Shown here piece after piece: positions 22,850 through 35,500 of a stretch of 64,000 nucleotides of DNA. How positions within the stretch are numbered: position 1 is the stretch's first letter; each line of letters starts with the position of its first letter. The stretch is from Cololabis saira (taxonomy: Eukaryota > Chordata > Actinopteri > Beloniformes > Belonidae). The DNA lies in assembly GCF_033807715.1 (NCBI RefSeq), contig NC_084596.1, forward strand, positions 28,036,879 to 28,100,878, written 5' to 3'. A program made the translations under genes and the position numbers. Below the pieces are notes generated by a model. That model was not told the DNA's origin, did not search any database, and saw only the letters and a list, made by a program, of their open reading frames with translations.

Positions 22850-22850
<1 letters not shown>
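21614..22850. other. Non-coding; moderately GC-rich patch near 22250-22500
   Basis: No repeat recognised. The patch 22250-22500 has more GC and less low-complexity sequence than its surroundings and holds short overlapping frames on both strands, none resembling a known protein. Confidence 0.4.

Positions 22851-22912
<62 letters not shown>
22851..22912. repeat. (AT)n microsatellite
   Basis: AT dinucleotide tract with one C interruption, preceded by an A-run. Confidence 0.97.
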
Positions 22913-22915
<3 letters not shown>

Positions 22916-25900
22916 CAAGTATTACTAAATAATTTACGACACAAATTATTTGACTATCTGGCAAAAAAAATTACCACTTAAGATTTCATATCACACCGTT
23001 TAAAAATCCAAAAATCCAAATACATATAATTTCCTACTAAAGCTGATTCAATTTTTTCAGTTTTTTTCTGGTTTGAGTGAACGGATAATTTAGGAGTTTG
23101 GGATTAATCAGACTGGTCGGGAAAATACTGTTTTATAAAAGTAAAAATACCAATTGACCAATGGGAAAATATACCATCAGAGGATAAAAATTTCTAATGA
23201 AAAATTATTCTTAAGTATATACGCTTTAATAACAGCAAAATGGTTAAAATATGAAAGTAAGCAGAGTTTACTTTGCACAGGAGATTTTGTTTCAATTATA
23301 ACATCATGAGATCATTAACCCTTCATAGCCTGATATATAAAATAACACAAATTATTTTATTTGTGATTTTGTTTTTTTAATGTTTTTATTATGTATTGAA
23401 ATTAAAACATCTAATTCTTCTTGAATAGTTTCTAAATAATAATAATTTGTTGTATCATTATGAATACAATGGCTAATTTGACTGTATTTATTTATTGTAT
23501 AAAACCTTTTGATAATGGGAGTGCTACAGAGGTTTCAGAAATGCATGTATCAAATATGATAGATTGGCAGAGTTAAAACTGAAGCATTCGTGTATAATCA
23601 TCATGTTATTGTTGTCGCTGGTCAAAGTTTTAACTACTACCTATACAGTTTAACAGGATAAAACTGAAGAGTTTTTGAGAAATTATCAAATATATCTGGT
23701 GATCAATTAATAGATTAATCTTGTGAGAGTATTAATAAGACCGAGAGAAAAAACACTAATAAAAATAAAAAATAAATAAAAAGATAAGAAATTGAATAGA
23801 ATTTCTCCTTTTTGTTCAGCTGTTTTTATAGTTCAGACATCTGACATACAAACCCTACTCTCTTCTTCCTGTGATACATCAGAATCCATTAAGAAGTTTG
23901 ATCGCTGATTTAAATCATTTACCAACATGTTTAGGTTAATTAACCACATAAATTATGAAGTGACAAAAGAAAGAAGTCAAGTGATTTATCACACTGAAAT
24001 GTTAAAAATGTTTTTTAAAAATAGCGCAAAGAGAAGATGATGGAAGATTCATTAATGCCTTTCTATTACACACAAGAGATGGCACTTTGTTTCCTGTTTC
24101 CACCTGACAGGCCACTTTGGATTCACAACTCCTCTCCGTTGTTGTTAACGTAACCACGAGGACAGTGGTCTCCCTATTTACAATATAGTACTACTAACCC
24201 ATGCCACAAAGCCTGTCTAAGCACAACATATATATGTCTTTTCTCTCGCTCTCATACTGGAGTTTTGCCGTACGCCCCAATGCGACAACTGTTTCTTTTT
24301 TTTGTTTTTATAATTTATTTTATTTGCCTTTTCCGCTGTGTGTGTGTGATTTAAGATATAGAACTGATCATCCATCTCCAGGAATATTTGGGGTTCAGTG
24401 GTAGATAACGATTAACAAAATAAATGCTTAATCAATGTTGAGAGCTGGTTGCCGAGGGGAATTAGCACGGAGACGCTGAGGGTACAGTGAGAGTACTAAA
24501 GGGGTCATGTGTACATGAGGTTGCCGGCCTGGTAAAGGGAGGTCACAAGAGCTCTGTGTCCCCCAGGGAGTCATACAGGGCGAGACAAGAGTAGTGCCCT
24601 CGTTTGAGGTGCAGCTCCTGGGCGCCACACAGATGAGCTCATGAAATGCTATGCTGTCCACCCAGCCAAGGGTGGAGAGTAGAGGGTGAGTGGAGAGGGC
24701 ACGCTAACCATCAATCACGCAGGTTGGAGCAGGGACCCGCTGCTCCCAGATGACTCCGACAGACAGGAGGAACATGGGGCCAAGGCCACATTAAAGGAAT
24801 CAAGTGTCACCCCTCAGCATGAGAGGGTGGTGATGGAGTCAAAGGAGAGAAGCTGAGGGGATAACAACCAGGAGCTGCGGTGCCACGTAACTGGAGAGGT
24901 GTAGCTGAGCATTGAGACAAAAGTGAGGAGTCGGGACCGGGGCAGGGGAGGGACACATCTGAAGAAGAGCGGCCTGTGAAACTTGACAAGGATGGAAAGG
25001 GACATTGTCAGAACCCTAACATACGGCTCAAAGCATAGCCTATGAACTAATCACCTTTGGTCTCATGTTGGATAAGAATGATTTCTGTTCTTTAAATGTG
25101 ACCATGCTTATTTAAAGCTAGAAATCATTCATAAGAAACGTCAGGTCCCAGTTACACGTCTTTTGTTCTGAGCAGGAGTGTGTTTCAAGCAGGCAGCAGT
25201 CACAGACTCCAAGTGAAAGCGTCTGCCGGCGCGGAGCCTCACGCTCAGGGTATCTGGTGTTGACAGACAGGCAACAGACACACCAGGTACCAGTCAAAGT
25301 CCATCAAGAAGCAGTTCTGGAAATTCATTTGAATGTAGACAATCTTCCTTCAGTGTTAAGAGTGCATGCTCTTCTTACTCTCTGTCTGAACTGTTACTAT
25401 GATAGTCTTCTCAAATCCTTTAAAAAAACTTTTTTTTCTTTATTAAACATGCTGCTATAAACTAAAAATCTAACCATTGCAATGTGATGTAAGCTGCATA
25501 TTATTTGTGCATTATGTTATGCGATCGAGGTGGAAGAATTAATACATATCATAGTCACTTGGTGTATAAATATTTTTTCGATGTACATGATGTAAGCATC
25601 CATTAATTCTTGTTTTAAGTCATTTTAAACTAAGTTACAGTTATAATCATTAATCTTTTGCAAAATCCCTACTTTGTGTTTCAATTGCCAAACTTCACTT
25701 CACAAGCCTTCCTTGGAAAAAAAAAGAAAGACTTGCCACACTTTTGTCTCTGACATTTCCATGCCTCTGCATTTGCTTTTTAAAGGTAACACCTGTGATA
25801 CATAAATCTGTAACAAACTCCCAGAGTAGTATGTTACTTTTCTAACAAGCGTCACCAAACAGGGAGGGAGGGTGGGTGAAAAGAATGGCTACTGTATGGG

Positions 25901-27689
25901 TTTGTAATAGGAGCCAGCTGTGAACGGCCATGTGGGCTCTGCGCCGGGAACGTGTTGCTGGGAGATTTGCGCCAAGAAGAAGCTGGCAGGCAGAGCATAA
26001 ATCCAACTTGTTGGGTATGGTTGCTATATTGGGACTTAGGAAAACAAATCTTTGTTTCAATATATACACCAGTATATACAGCATTTGATTAGAGTGATGG
26101 ATTTTTCTCCATGAACTAAAGTTAGGTAAAGGAATATTTAAGGTCTGATTTATAAAATCCCTTCTGCTTTCCTTCTCAGCTCCTTTTCAAAGATTTTGTC
26201 TCTTTGGTGTTAATTTTGCTCTTATCAAATTGTGTTTCATTAAAAAACATACTAAAAACATAGCAGAATTATAGAACCACAGTAAAATGTGATCTGGATG
26301 TGATATCATTAAAATGAGAGAAATTCTAATCGAACAAGTTTCTGGATGTGCTTCATAAAGTACCAGGTCACAGCACCTGTAATAACTCTGGAAAATAGGG
26401 TGGCACTTTATGGTGCCAAACCTGCGCCATGGGAACCTGTGTCCTCTGCTTAAATAGTTATAGCAGAAAGGGTCTGAAATAAAGCATGTGGAACCCCGTT
26501 TTCTTCTCTCTCAGCGCCACATGTGAACATGTGAAACTGTGTTTAGGTATGAAAAAAAAGAAGCAAAAAAAGAAACATTCCTGTCTTAGAAATCCCTGTA
26601 AGCACTACATCATGTTTATTAACAGTACTAAATCAGAGCCTGTTCGGTGGAGGGGAGCTACAATTCTCCTGAGGAGGCTCCAGAATGACTCCACCTGAGT
26701 GAGGACACCATTACACATTTCGAGTGTATAATAGGAGAAATGGGAGTTTTAAACTCAGATTTTTTTTCTTTCTTTCTTTTTTTTTTTTTTAAAGATTTTC
26801 TCTCCACTTGCTTTTAATTTTATTATCCTTTTTTTGCAGAGTGCAAGAAGTTAATTTTAGGAATTTCCTCTGAGACTGAGAAGGTGGAATGCTCTAAATA
26901 TCTACAGCCCTTTTCTTGCCTATTTTGTCTTCTTGCGGTTCATTTTCTCACAGGCCAGGACAGTTTCTTTGTGAATAATGGAAACCAGTGTAGGAAAAAG
27001 AAAGAAGGAAAGAAAAAGGTATGTACGCCTCCACAGTGACAAATATAATCGAAGGGGCTAAAAGTCTACATCCTGGAAAACTTATACGCCCATACTATCT
27101 TTTGCTCATCTCTCATAGATCACCAGGGCCGCTCTGTGTGGCCCTTGGGCTGGATCCAAGACTCAGGCAACCAGGGACAAAGTGGTAAATTCACACACAT
27201 GCCCTTTTAGCCCCATGCTTCCTGTTCTCCTGCAACTCCACTGGCCCCTGTGTTTGTAATTAGCACTGTGTGCGCTAATGCATTTTCCCACAGGTAAAAA
27301 AAACAGCTTACAAGCTGCTTTTTAAAAATGTTGTCTATAACTATCATCTTATATTGAATGCCCAAGCTAGATTCTATCAAAATGCAAGTCCCATGACTGA
27401 AGTTTTATAAAGCTAAGCGTAGTACTCCTACCAATCTGGAAATTGTCTACATATCAAACCAACATGATAGGGAGCTAGTGGTGATGGCTGAGTTCATCTT
27501 TAATACCTTCAGATAACTGGGTTGCTCTTTTATTTACTTCATCATAGCCATGTTATTAGTCAACCTGAATTGTATGGAAGCTGCAATGATGTTGTCTGTA
27601 TATTAAACTGGGGTTTTTGGGTTAGACTGAGACTGAAGGCTTAAAAAAGTTACATGTAAATGTTGTTCACAAGATTTGATTTGGTATTG
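22913..27689. other. Non-coding, nothing recognised; GC-richer block at 24430-25020
   Basis: Mostly AT-rich. The block 24430-25020 stands out by higher GC and many GGAG/GAGG purine runs. Short minus-strand frames cross it (24428-24661, 24807-25005), but none looks like a known protein. No repeat family recognised. Confidence 0.45.
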
Positions 27690-28035
27690 TTGGTCATGAT
27701 CATCCTTTCCCCTGGTGCCCCAGACTGTAATCAGTTCTTGCACAAAGAGTTTCTGCTACTCTGGAACCAAATGATTGGCCTGCAGGGTTCAAGTGACCCA
27801 AATTCCCATTTTTTTTGGCACAGATCAGATATCACCAGTATATGTCTAGGCAGTTAAAAAGCACATGGATACAGATATTTTCAGATTGGTTCCAAGCCTC
27901 AGTCATATGTGGATATAAATCAGATATGGCTTGGATCTATGCATTTACATCTGCCATCTTTGGCGGACAGATGAGATTTTTTCTGCTGATGCAAGTCCGA
28001 CATATTTGAAAATGTGAGCACGGTGAGTGAGGTAA
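27690..28035. repeat. Possible degenerate hAT-like MITE
   Basis: The stretch with repeated (G/A)GAT(A/C)(A)GATAT words (ACAGATCAGATATCACC, GGATACAGATATTTTCAGAT, GGATATAAATCAGATATGG) and TTTACATCTGCCATCTTTGG resembles, by recollection, a common fish non-autonomous element. No clear terminal repeats or TSD were found, so boundaries are approximate. Confidence 0.35.
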
Positions 28036-31007
28036 ATACAGGTGGACAGGCTCTCCTTTTTCTTTTCTCCTTTAAAATATGCCCAACCCTTTGCTGACCT
28101 CCAAGAAGGCAACAGCTTGGATGAAATGTTCTGTTATGTCTTTCACAACCTCAGAAATAATGAAGCAGACTCTGGGTTTCCGTTGTAGTAATTAACTTTT
28201 ACTGAGCCAACTGACAACAAATGCACACATACTGTGGAACTCTGAGGAGGGACTCTGTCAATGCGCTAATGGAAACAAGTTTATGTACAACACGCTTATT
28301 TTACCTGTGTTCACTGAAAAAAAATCCTGTTTTTCAGCCTTGCTGCCTAACTTTTTCCAGGTCAGTAGCCAAGCTCATCTTTTTTGCAAGTTTATATTCC
28401 CGGGTGTTGACCAGTGTAAAAGCAGGTATCAGACATGGGTCACTTTTAAGAGACGATGTCAACAATTCATGTAAAAAAAATAAAATAAAAAATACCGGCA
28501 ATACATTGGAATTAGCCAACAAGACCTGCAGTGTAAATGCAGCCACTACGAGGCATTTTATGGTTTTCAAAATGTTTTTTTTTTTATCTAACCAAGTTTG
28601 TGATGCTGCTGATTATGACATATAAAAGATAATGTATAGGATCAGGCTCAGCCTCTGCTGGTCAAATCTCTGCTCTCTAGAATACTTGGTAGTCTGCGTT
28701 ATGATACTATCGAAACCACAGTCGTTGTGTCTAAGAAAAGGAATCACATACCCCCCCAAAAAACAACAAAAAAACATTAAACAGGACGCTGTTTTATCTT
28801 GAACAGGGCATCTGAGTGCTACCGCCATCTTGGCGCAAAGAGTTGTGTAACATAAGGGAGTACTTCAGTTGCACTTCCTTTACCATCAATAAATTGATGA
28901 TATATGGAAAGATCAGCACTAATTGTCACTCCCACTCTTGATAATGGTTACAAAAAAAAAATTAAAGATTGCTTTTCTAAAGAAAAGAAGGATTCTGTTT
29001 GGTCCAGATCACTGCATGGGGGGGGGGGGATCATTGCTTGATTTATTTGGATCAATTATCAAGACCGTTTCCAGATGTTTATGCGTAGAATTTCTTTCTT
29101 TCTTTTTCTTTGCATATTTTTCAACTGTTCATTTGAACAGAAGGCAACTAGACAGCCGTGATTAGAAGTAAAGGAGTTTTGAAATATTTTTGAAATTGTG
29201 TGAAAGTGGCTAAAAATGAGGGGGAAATTACTAAAAAGTCGAGTTTCTTTACAAATTAAAAAAAAAAACCTTTTCAGAGGGTCTCTGAGACCCCCTTTGA
29301 GACCCACAGACTAGAGCCTATAGACGATGTATTTAAGAGCTTTGGGAAACCGTCCAGTAACCAGTAGCAAACATCCCCTAGCGTTCTTAGGAGTTGCACA
29401 GTAATCCATGATCCTCTCAATCAATTTCAATTCTTAAATGAAAACACCACAGTGTATTTGTGTTTATGGTGATGCATGTACCAAGCTTACCTATGATATT
29501 AGACTAACCACAATAAAGAGTTCTTAAATCTCATCACACAATACTAACATGTTGACATTATTCCACACCAAGACGGCTGCCCTCTCTGCTACGGAAATGC
29601 TCCAGTGGAAAGAAAACTCTATATTTAGTGTTCAAAACGTGCAATTATTTTCATGACATTCATGTACACCTGTTTCTGTTTGATGAAATCTGGATGTTTC
29701 TTCAGTATTGGATTTATTAGTGGTTCATTTAACCACTGAGGTTATTTTTTTCTTTTAAATTGGGGTTTGTTTTGACTGGCCCTGAAAGTCTTAAAAAGTA
29801 GTTTAAAGTTGAAACTTTTGTCGAGTTTTTAAATATAGAGAGCACTCTTTAAATACTGTACTGAGTTTCAAAATACCTGTAATATCAGGCTAATAGGTCA
29901 GCTACTGTCTGAGAATTAAAAACAATGCTAAAACTGGGATGTGGCTAAAATAACAACGGTGCATCTGACATAAATTGATTTGGTCCCATAAAGACATCAT
30001 TTCAGAAACTAATTTGAAGCATGCAGTAGCATTTACAAGGAGTGAAGGGGTGCACGAAAGGTGCAAGGGAGCCTGGGTGAGGTGAGGGACTGCTTGTAAG
30101 GCCTTTAGGTCGAGGGATGCTGTGTACTCCTCACCCGGGCAAAGGTTCATTCCGATCATCTGGGCCAATCTGTTCCAGACGTGGTAAATGACACATTATT
30201 GGATCCAGACCTGACAAGGGCTTTGCGTATATTACATTACCAGACACCAGGCTCACTTAAGCTTCATTACCTACATCACTTCTCCCCAGTAAGAAAGAGA
30301 GAAAGGAGAGTGAGAAGGGAAGAAAAAGGGCAACTTAGATCTTACCCCGAGCCATGCGCAGAGGGGGCTTTTTTCCCTCAGGTCAAGCTTATACTCTGCA
30401 CTCCATTCTCTATCACACAGCTGCCTTTTTCCCTCTCTTTTCTTCATTGTCATGCTTTCTGCACTGCAAACCCGTCAAATACAACACTAAAGTCCAGCCT
30501 GGAACACCCAAGATGATTCTGCCTGCGGGGAGTTTTTGGGGAGATATTAGAAACACGCCAAGAAGGTCACTCCACCCTCTGTCTTTCCCGCAAGGAGCGC
30601 ACAAAAGTTAGGGTTGATTTGTGAATTACAAATGAATGTGGATGCGGGAAATGTTTTCAAAAAGTTTGCTTGTGGCTGAGTCAACACAATCAGGTTATGA
30701 GTATTTGGAGGACAAAACCCTTGTGACTGCCCTCAAATTAAAGTTTTACTCCCTAAACCAAAATAAAGTCTCAAGACTGTGAAACTGTTACACACTCAGA
30801 ATAACAGCTTAACCAAAGCATCTCATGCCTTACGGCGGGAGGCTTTCTGTGGCTCTGGTTCCTGGAGATGGGATATGTGCCATAAGCATCCTGTGGATTT
30901 GAATAAAACCCTCTTTTATTTGGATGGCACACGCATACGGACACCTCTACCACACATACAGTATGGTGGAGACTGAAGTAAAAGTAAGTGTCTGCAGGAG
31001 TGTGTGT
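28036..31007. other. Non-coding, nothing recognised
   Basis: Includes an 11-base G-run (about 29019-29029) and a short palindrome GGGTCTC-T-GAGACCC (29279-29293). No gene or repeat family recognised. Confidence 0.5.
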
Positions 31008-31223
31008 TAGAGATGGGCGGTATGGACTAAAAAATGTATCACGATAATTTCTGGCATTTATCCCGATAACGATAAAAAGGACGATAAAAAAAATACCAAT
31101 TCAACTTCACCTTTTTAACTATAAATCTATCTCGCTCTCAGATCCGCCATGTTTGTTACACAAAAACGTGGAATTTATCCTTCTTTCTTTCAGGCTCATT
31201 TCTTTCTTTCTTTCTTTCTTTTT

Positions 31224-31291
<68 letters not shown>

Positions 31292-31412
31292 TAGCTTTAC
31301 ACAAAAACGTCATCAACGGGAATTTATCATTTTTACCGCGAGATGACAAATTCTTACCGTGGGGAATTTTTTTGACGGTTTATCGTGAACGGTAAAATAT
31401 TGCCCATTCCTA
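31008..31412. mobile_element. hAT-like non-autonomous element (MITE) with 8-bp TSD
   Basis: The left end TAGAGATGGGCGGTAT and the complement of the right end TATTGCCCATTCCTA form short imperfect terminal inverted repeats. GTGTGTGT flanks both sides (31000-31007 and 31413-31420), an 8-bp duplication as hAT transposases make. Because the duplicated sequence is simple GT, the TSD alone is weak evidence. Internal CGATAA/TTATCG words occur on both sides (CCCGATAACGATAAAA; GGTTTATCGTGAACGG). The element contains a CTTT microsatellite and no coding sequence. Confidence 0.65.
31199..31292. repeat. (CTTT)n microsatellite inside the hAT-like element
   Basis: About 23 CTTT units with one TT interruption near 31220. 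The identical words TTACACAAAAACGT on both sides (31157-31170 and 31297-31310) suggest that the tract expanded between, or was duplicated with, these flanks. Confidence 0.95.
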
Positions 31413-32508
31413 GTGTGTGTAGGTATAAGTTATTCAGTATTTCACTGCTCAGGTATACAATCTGCAAGTTCAGAGTCCTACTTTAGTATTTGAGGATCAA
31501 CTCACAATTTAAACATGTAATCTCAGATTAAAGGAACTTGTTGTGTGGTATTAGCTCACCTCCTCAGTCTTACTGTTTTATCGACCACAAGATTGGTAAT
31601 CATGATTCCCAGCCTGTAAAATTGCCCTCCACAGCACAGAAACAACCACACCCTCCTTCTCCTCACATCCAGGGACCCCAGTCACGTCACAAATGGATCT
31701 GTTTTCCTAATGAGAAGAACTTAAATGACAGAGTTTCTCACTTGCACCAGCTGCCATGGTGCCTGGTCAGGGGACACAGCAAAGAGAAGCATGTCTAAAG
31801 ACATATGTGCCTCCACGAAAGATAACTGAAATCTGCACTCACAGGGGTCAGTTAAGATATATGTGCCACAAGGATTACGGTTACAGTAAGAGGCCCACAG
31901 CTGTAACTTCCTCAGTAGCCAGAATGAGGTCGAGAAACCACATTATGTACGCTTGGCCATAACATGAAATGATAACAGCTGCACCATGTAAGATGTTACA
32001 AGGATGATGGCTTCATTATTTATTGGATGCTTATAGCAATGAGCGCATTTACATTCTTAGATGTGCTTTCAAAAGAGATAAGTAGTTTAAGAATACAAAA
32101 TAAAAGTGTTGTTATGTGGGAACATTTTATGCATGCCAAAAAAACTTTGGAATGAAATTAATATACAGTACACTTCAGTGCAGCAAGCTTTTCAGCTCCC
32201 AAATATGCGTGTAGTATATTTATGGATATCAAGTGTGTCATCGTCACTTTCTACATGACATCACTTATTTCTGCTTTCTTCCTTCTCTCCTTCATCGCTC
32301 TGCTTTCATGTTTGTTTAAACCTTGTTCATCACAACCCAGTGGTTGCAGGGGTCACGTTAATGCCAAGAAGTGTGAACACCCAGTTATGAGCATTTTTTT
32401 CTTAACAGTGTGAAAGAAGGAAATGTGGCTGATTCAGAACTTAAAACAGAATGTTGTTAAAGCTAGAGCATCTCGAAATGTATTGAATGTATAAATAGAA
32501 TTGATTTG

Positions 32509-32512
<4 letters not shown>
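31413..32512. other. Non-coding, nothing recognised
   Basis: No recognised repeat or gene. Confidence 0.5.
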
Positions 32513-32543
<31 letters not shown>

Positions 32544-32560
32544 TGTGTGTGTGTTTGTGT
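32513..32560. repeat. (GT)n microsatellite, interrupted
   Basis: GT tract with two TT interruptions. Confidence 0.93.
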
Positions 32561-35500
32561 GTGTGGGTGGGGGTTGCCTGTGCGTGTGTGAGATTAGACG
32601 GTCATGGAAGTCAGCTCGCGCAACACTGTTCCAGCTCATTAGCTGTGATTAATCGGTATGTGAGCTTTCCCATGGTCCGCTTTGCCTGGCGGAGACAGAG
32701 CTCACCTTGTAGGGCCTCGGGAGCCCTGACTGCTGCACCGGCGCTGTTAACACTCTGCCACACGTAACAGCGACTTGTATACATCGTACTTCACTCCTCT
32801 TTGGAATTTTTTTCATTTGCTTACTTACAAGTGGGTGTTCAGTGTTTTACTTTTAATCCATCACTGTCACAGATTCATAGATTTCTCCATGTCTACCAAA
32901 ACAACACAAATGTGTGAAAAAACATGAAGGTTAAAATTGCAAGGTATGTATTTATTTATTTAAACACTTACGCCATATATTGTCTAATAACTTATTTTCA
33001 AGTTAATTGTCTTCAAAGTGAATATATTTGCACTGCATCTGTTCGGTATAGTATTGTGTATTAATTTAATATACCTGTAATCGATGCTTATGAAGAACTA
33101 TTCAAATTACAATAAACATAAAATGCTACAAGTGGTAAATATAAAAATAAAAAAATTATATAAATATATGATGCTACATTGTTTTTCTGCATGATAGTAT
33201 ATGTTGTAGATTTTTCTCTCGACCCATCCAAAGTTAAATTCCAGCACAGACGACAACTATTAATGGCATATTAGACAAAATATGTAAGAACAGTGTGAAA
33301 TAAGCATGATATTAAATGCAGAAAGAATTTACCTATAGACTTTTGTTTCTAATTATCCAACCCCTTGAAAGCGGCACTGAAAACAATCTTTAAATGAGAT
33401 TCTCAAAAGCTAATAATATTAAAATATCCAGGTTTGTTCACACACAAATATACACTGATGTAGGTCTCCTCAATTAAGACATAATAAATTCAGTAAAGCC
33501 TTTGTTTTTCCACTTATTGAGGAAATATGCTCTCTAATCCACTGATACAAGAACCATCTGTGTAAATGTATGCCCACAGAGGATGGACACTCTCTAGCTG
33601 CAGAGCACTGTATCTGCCATGAACAGCAGTGAGAAGACTGTGGTGGACTCACGGCTCAGAATATTCAAAAAGAGGATCTCTCTCTCATCATTCTTCTGTC
33701 GACCAGCATTTCTCCTTAAAACAAATAGTTCTTGTTTCTTTGCACCGGCTGACCGCATGCATTCACTGACAGAAGCGAACAGATCTCATCGTTCACCGTT
33801 AGCTGTCTTTCACAATTAAAATAGTTACATGTATTTTAATAGGTTTAAAGGTACACACAATTCCTAAACATGCTTTACCTATGTGGTTCAATTTGTGGTT
33901 ATTGTTTTTTTTTCTTTTAATTCCATGTTTACGCATGTATATCTAATCCAAACCAAAGAAAAAATATAATTCTGCTAAAATGTAAAATAATATTCAATAG
34001 TTTCACGAGCACTGAGCATCATTTACATATGAACTTTTAACCCAAGTAAGATCCACAATTAGTTGAAAGTTGCTACTGACCAAACATGCCTGAATGATCA
34101 CATGGTGAACCTTGTTTCACTTTTGTTTAAAGCCCCTGTTCCAAGATAATTCAGACACAAATATTCTTAAAGCTGCAGAGGTTTCTTAATTTCCTGTGTG
34201 GGCCACACACAACTGCACAGATCCTCTGGATGCAGACTGCACTCTGGAGCTAAGATGCAGGATTTGCTGCCATTATTATTACTGTAAAAATAGATTTCAG
34301 CAAGGGGCTTTGTCTCCCACTTATGAAAAGTTAACAAAATAATTAACTTAATACTTGATCCTTTGTGCCCAGAACATTTCTGAAGACTATAGTTTTTTCC
34401 CCTCTCAGTGGGGAAAATCCAAAACCACATCTTTGCATATACAAACAGAACTTAAGTGATATTGAATACATTTAGAGTTAGTGACTGTCAGCATCCAGTA
34501 ACTCATTCTGGACATTTTATTCTCCAGTGAATCTATGTTGACTCAGTCAAGAGAAAGTGATGACTGATCTTTTTGTCATTTTTCAACATTAAAGTATCAA
34601 GGCAGCCTGATGGATTATTTCCCTATCTAAGTTGTCCAGTAATGTACATGAGTGAGTGCTCGGGAGAGATTTCTTACTCATCTGTCTGGTTCTTTGAAAA
34701 AAAAAAAAAAGTTCACATTTTTATAAATCTAAGCCAATTAGTCAGCAGTTCATCAGTGAAAAACCTGGTCAGCCTACGTCGGACCGATCCACTTGGCAAA
34801 TAAATGTAAAGAACGTGCTGAGAAGAGAAAAGCAGAGCAGCAGGAGAGAGGCCACCGGATCCACAGCACCAGCAGAATCGCAGCCAGGCGAACAGAGCAG
34901 TCATTGTGTGAGGCAGACGCCACACTCTGCTCTTTGTCGCCCCCATCCACCTCCATGCATACTGTCCTTCACTGCAGCCGTGGCTCAGTGAGAATACTAT
35001 GACTTCAAATGCCTTTTTTGGCATTTCTAGGGGATAATATTCAAGATTATATATATATATATGTATTTTATGTTACTTAACTGAATTGATCACTCAATAG
35101 AGAACAGTTTGTTTTCTTATCATTTCACTGCATCAACTCGCTGATAATAGAGAGACTCAATGACACAACAAACTGTTAAAAATACTCATACACAAGGTTT
35201 TGCCAGTAACAGTAACTGCTGAATAATTCAGAAGTGGAAATGCTTGATTGATGTGGGACGATTCATTTCCACACCCTTTAAAAGGTCCCTTTTACCTCCA
35301 GCGTGAAACAGGCTGAGTGGTCTCTGCAGTTCAAAGCCTGGCATGACTCTGGCCTTCCTACTCAGGCTCTCTGGGACAAGAGTGTCTTTATTCTGCAGCA
35401 GGGGCACCGGTGGTGGTGTTGGTGACCGGGATTCCACACCTGTGTTTGCTCCTTCCCCAATAATTGGGAGCTGTATGCTATTTTGAGCTCAGAGTACAAA

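Noticed and set aside
24428..24661. Minus-strand frame in the GC-rich block as an exon
   Set aside because: No recognised motif and no better than overlapping frames on the same stretch.
29279..29293. Palindrome GGGTCTC-T-GAGACCC as an end of the CTCCTGAGACCC transposon
   Set aside because: No sub-terminal similarity to the element at 37977-39384 and no partner end nearby.
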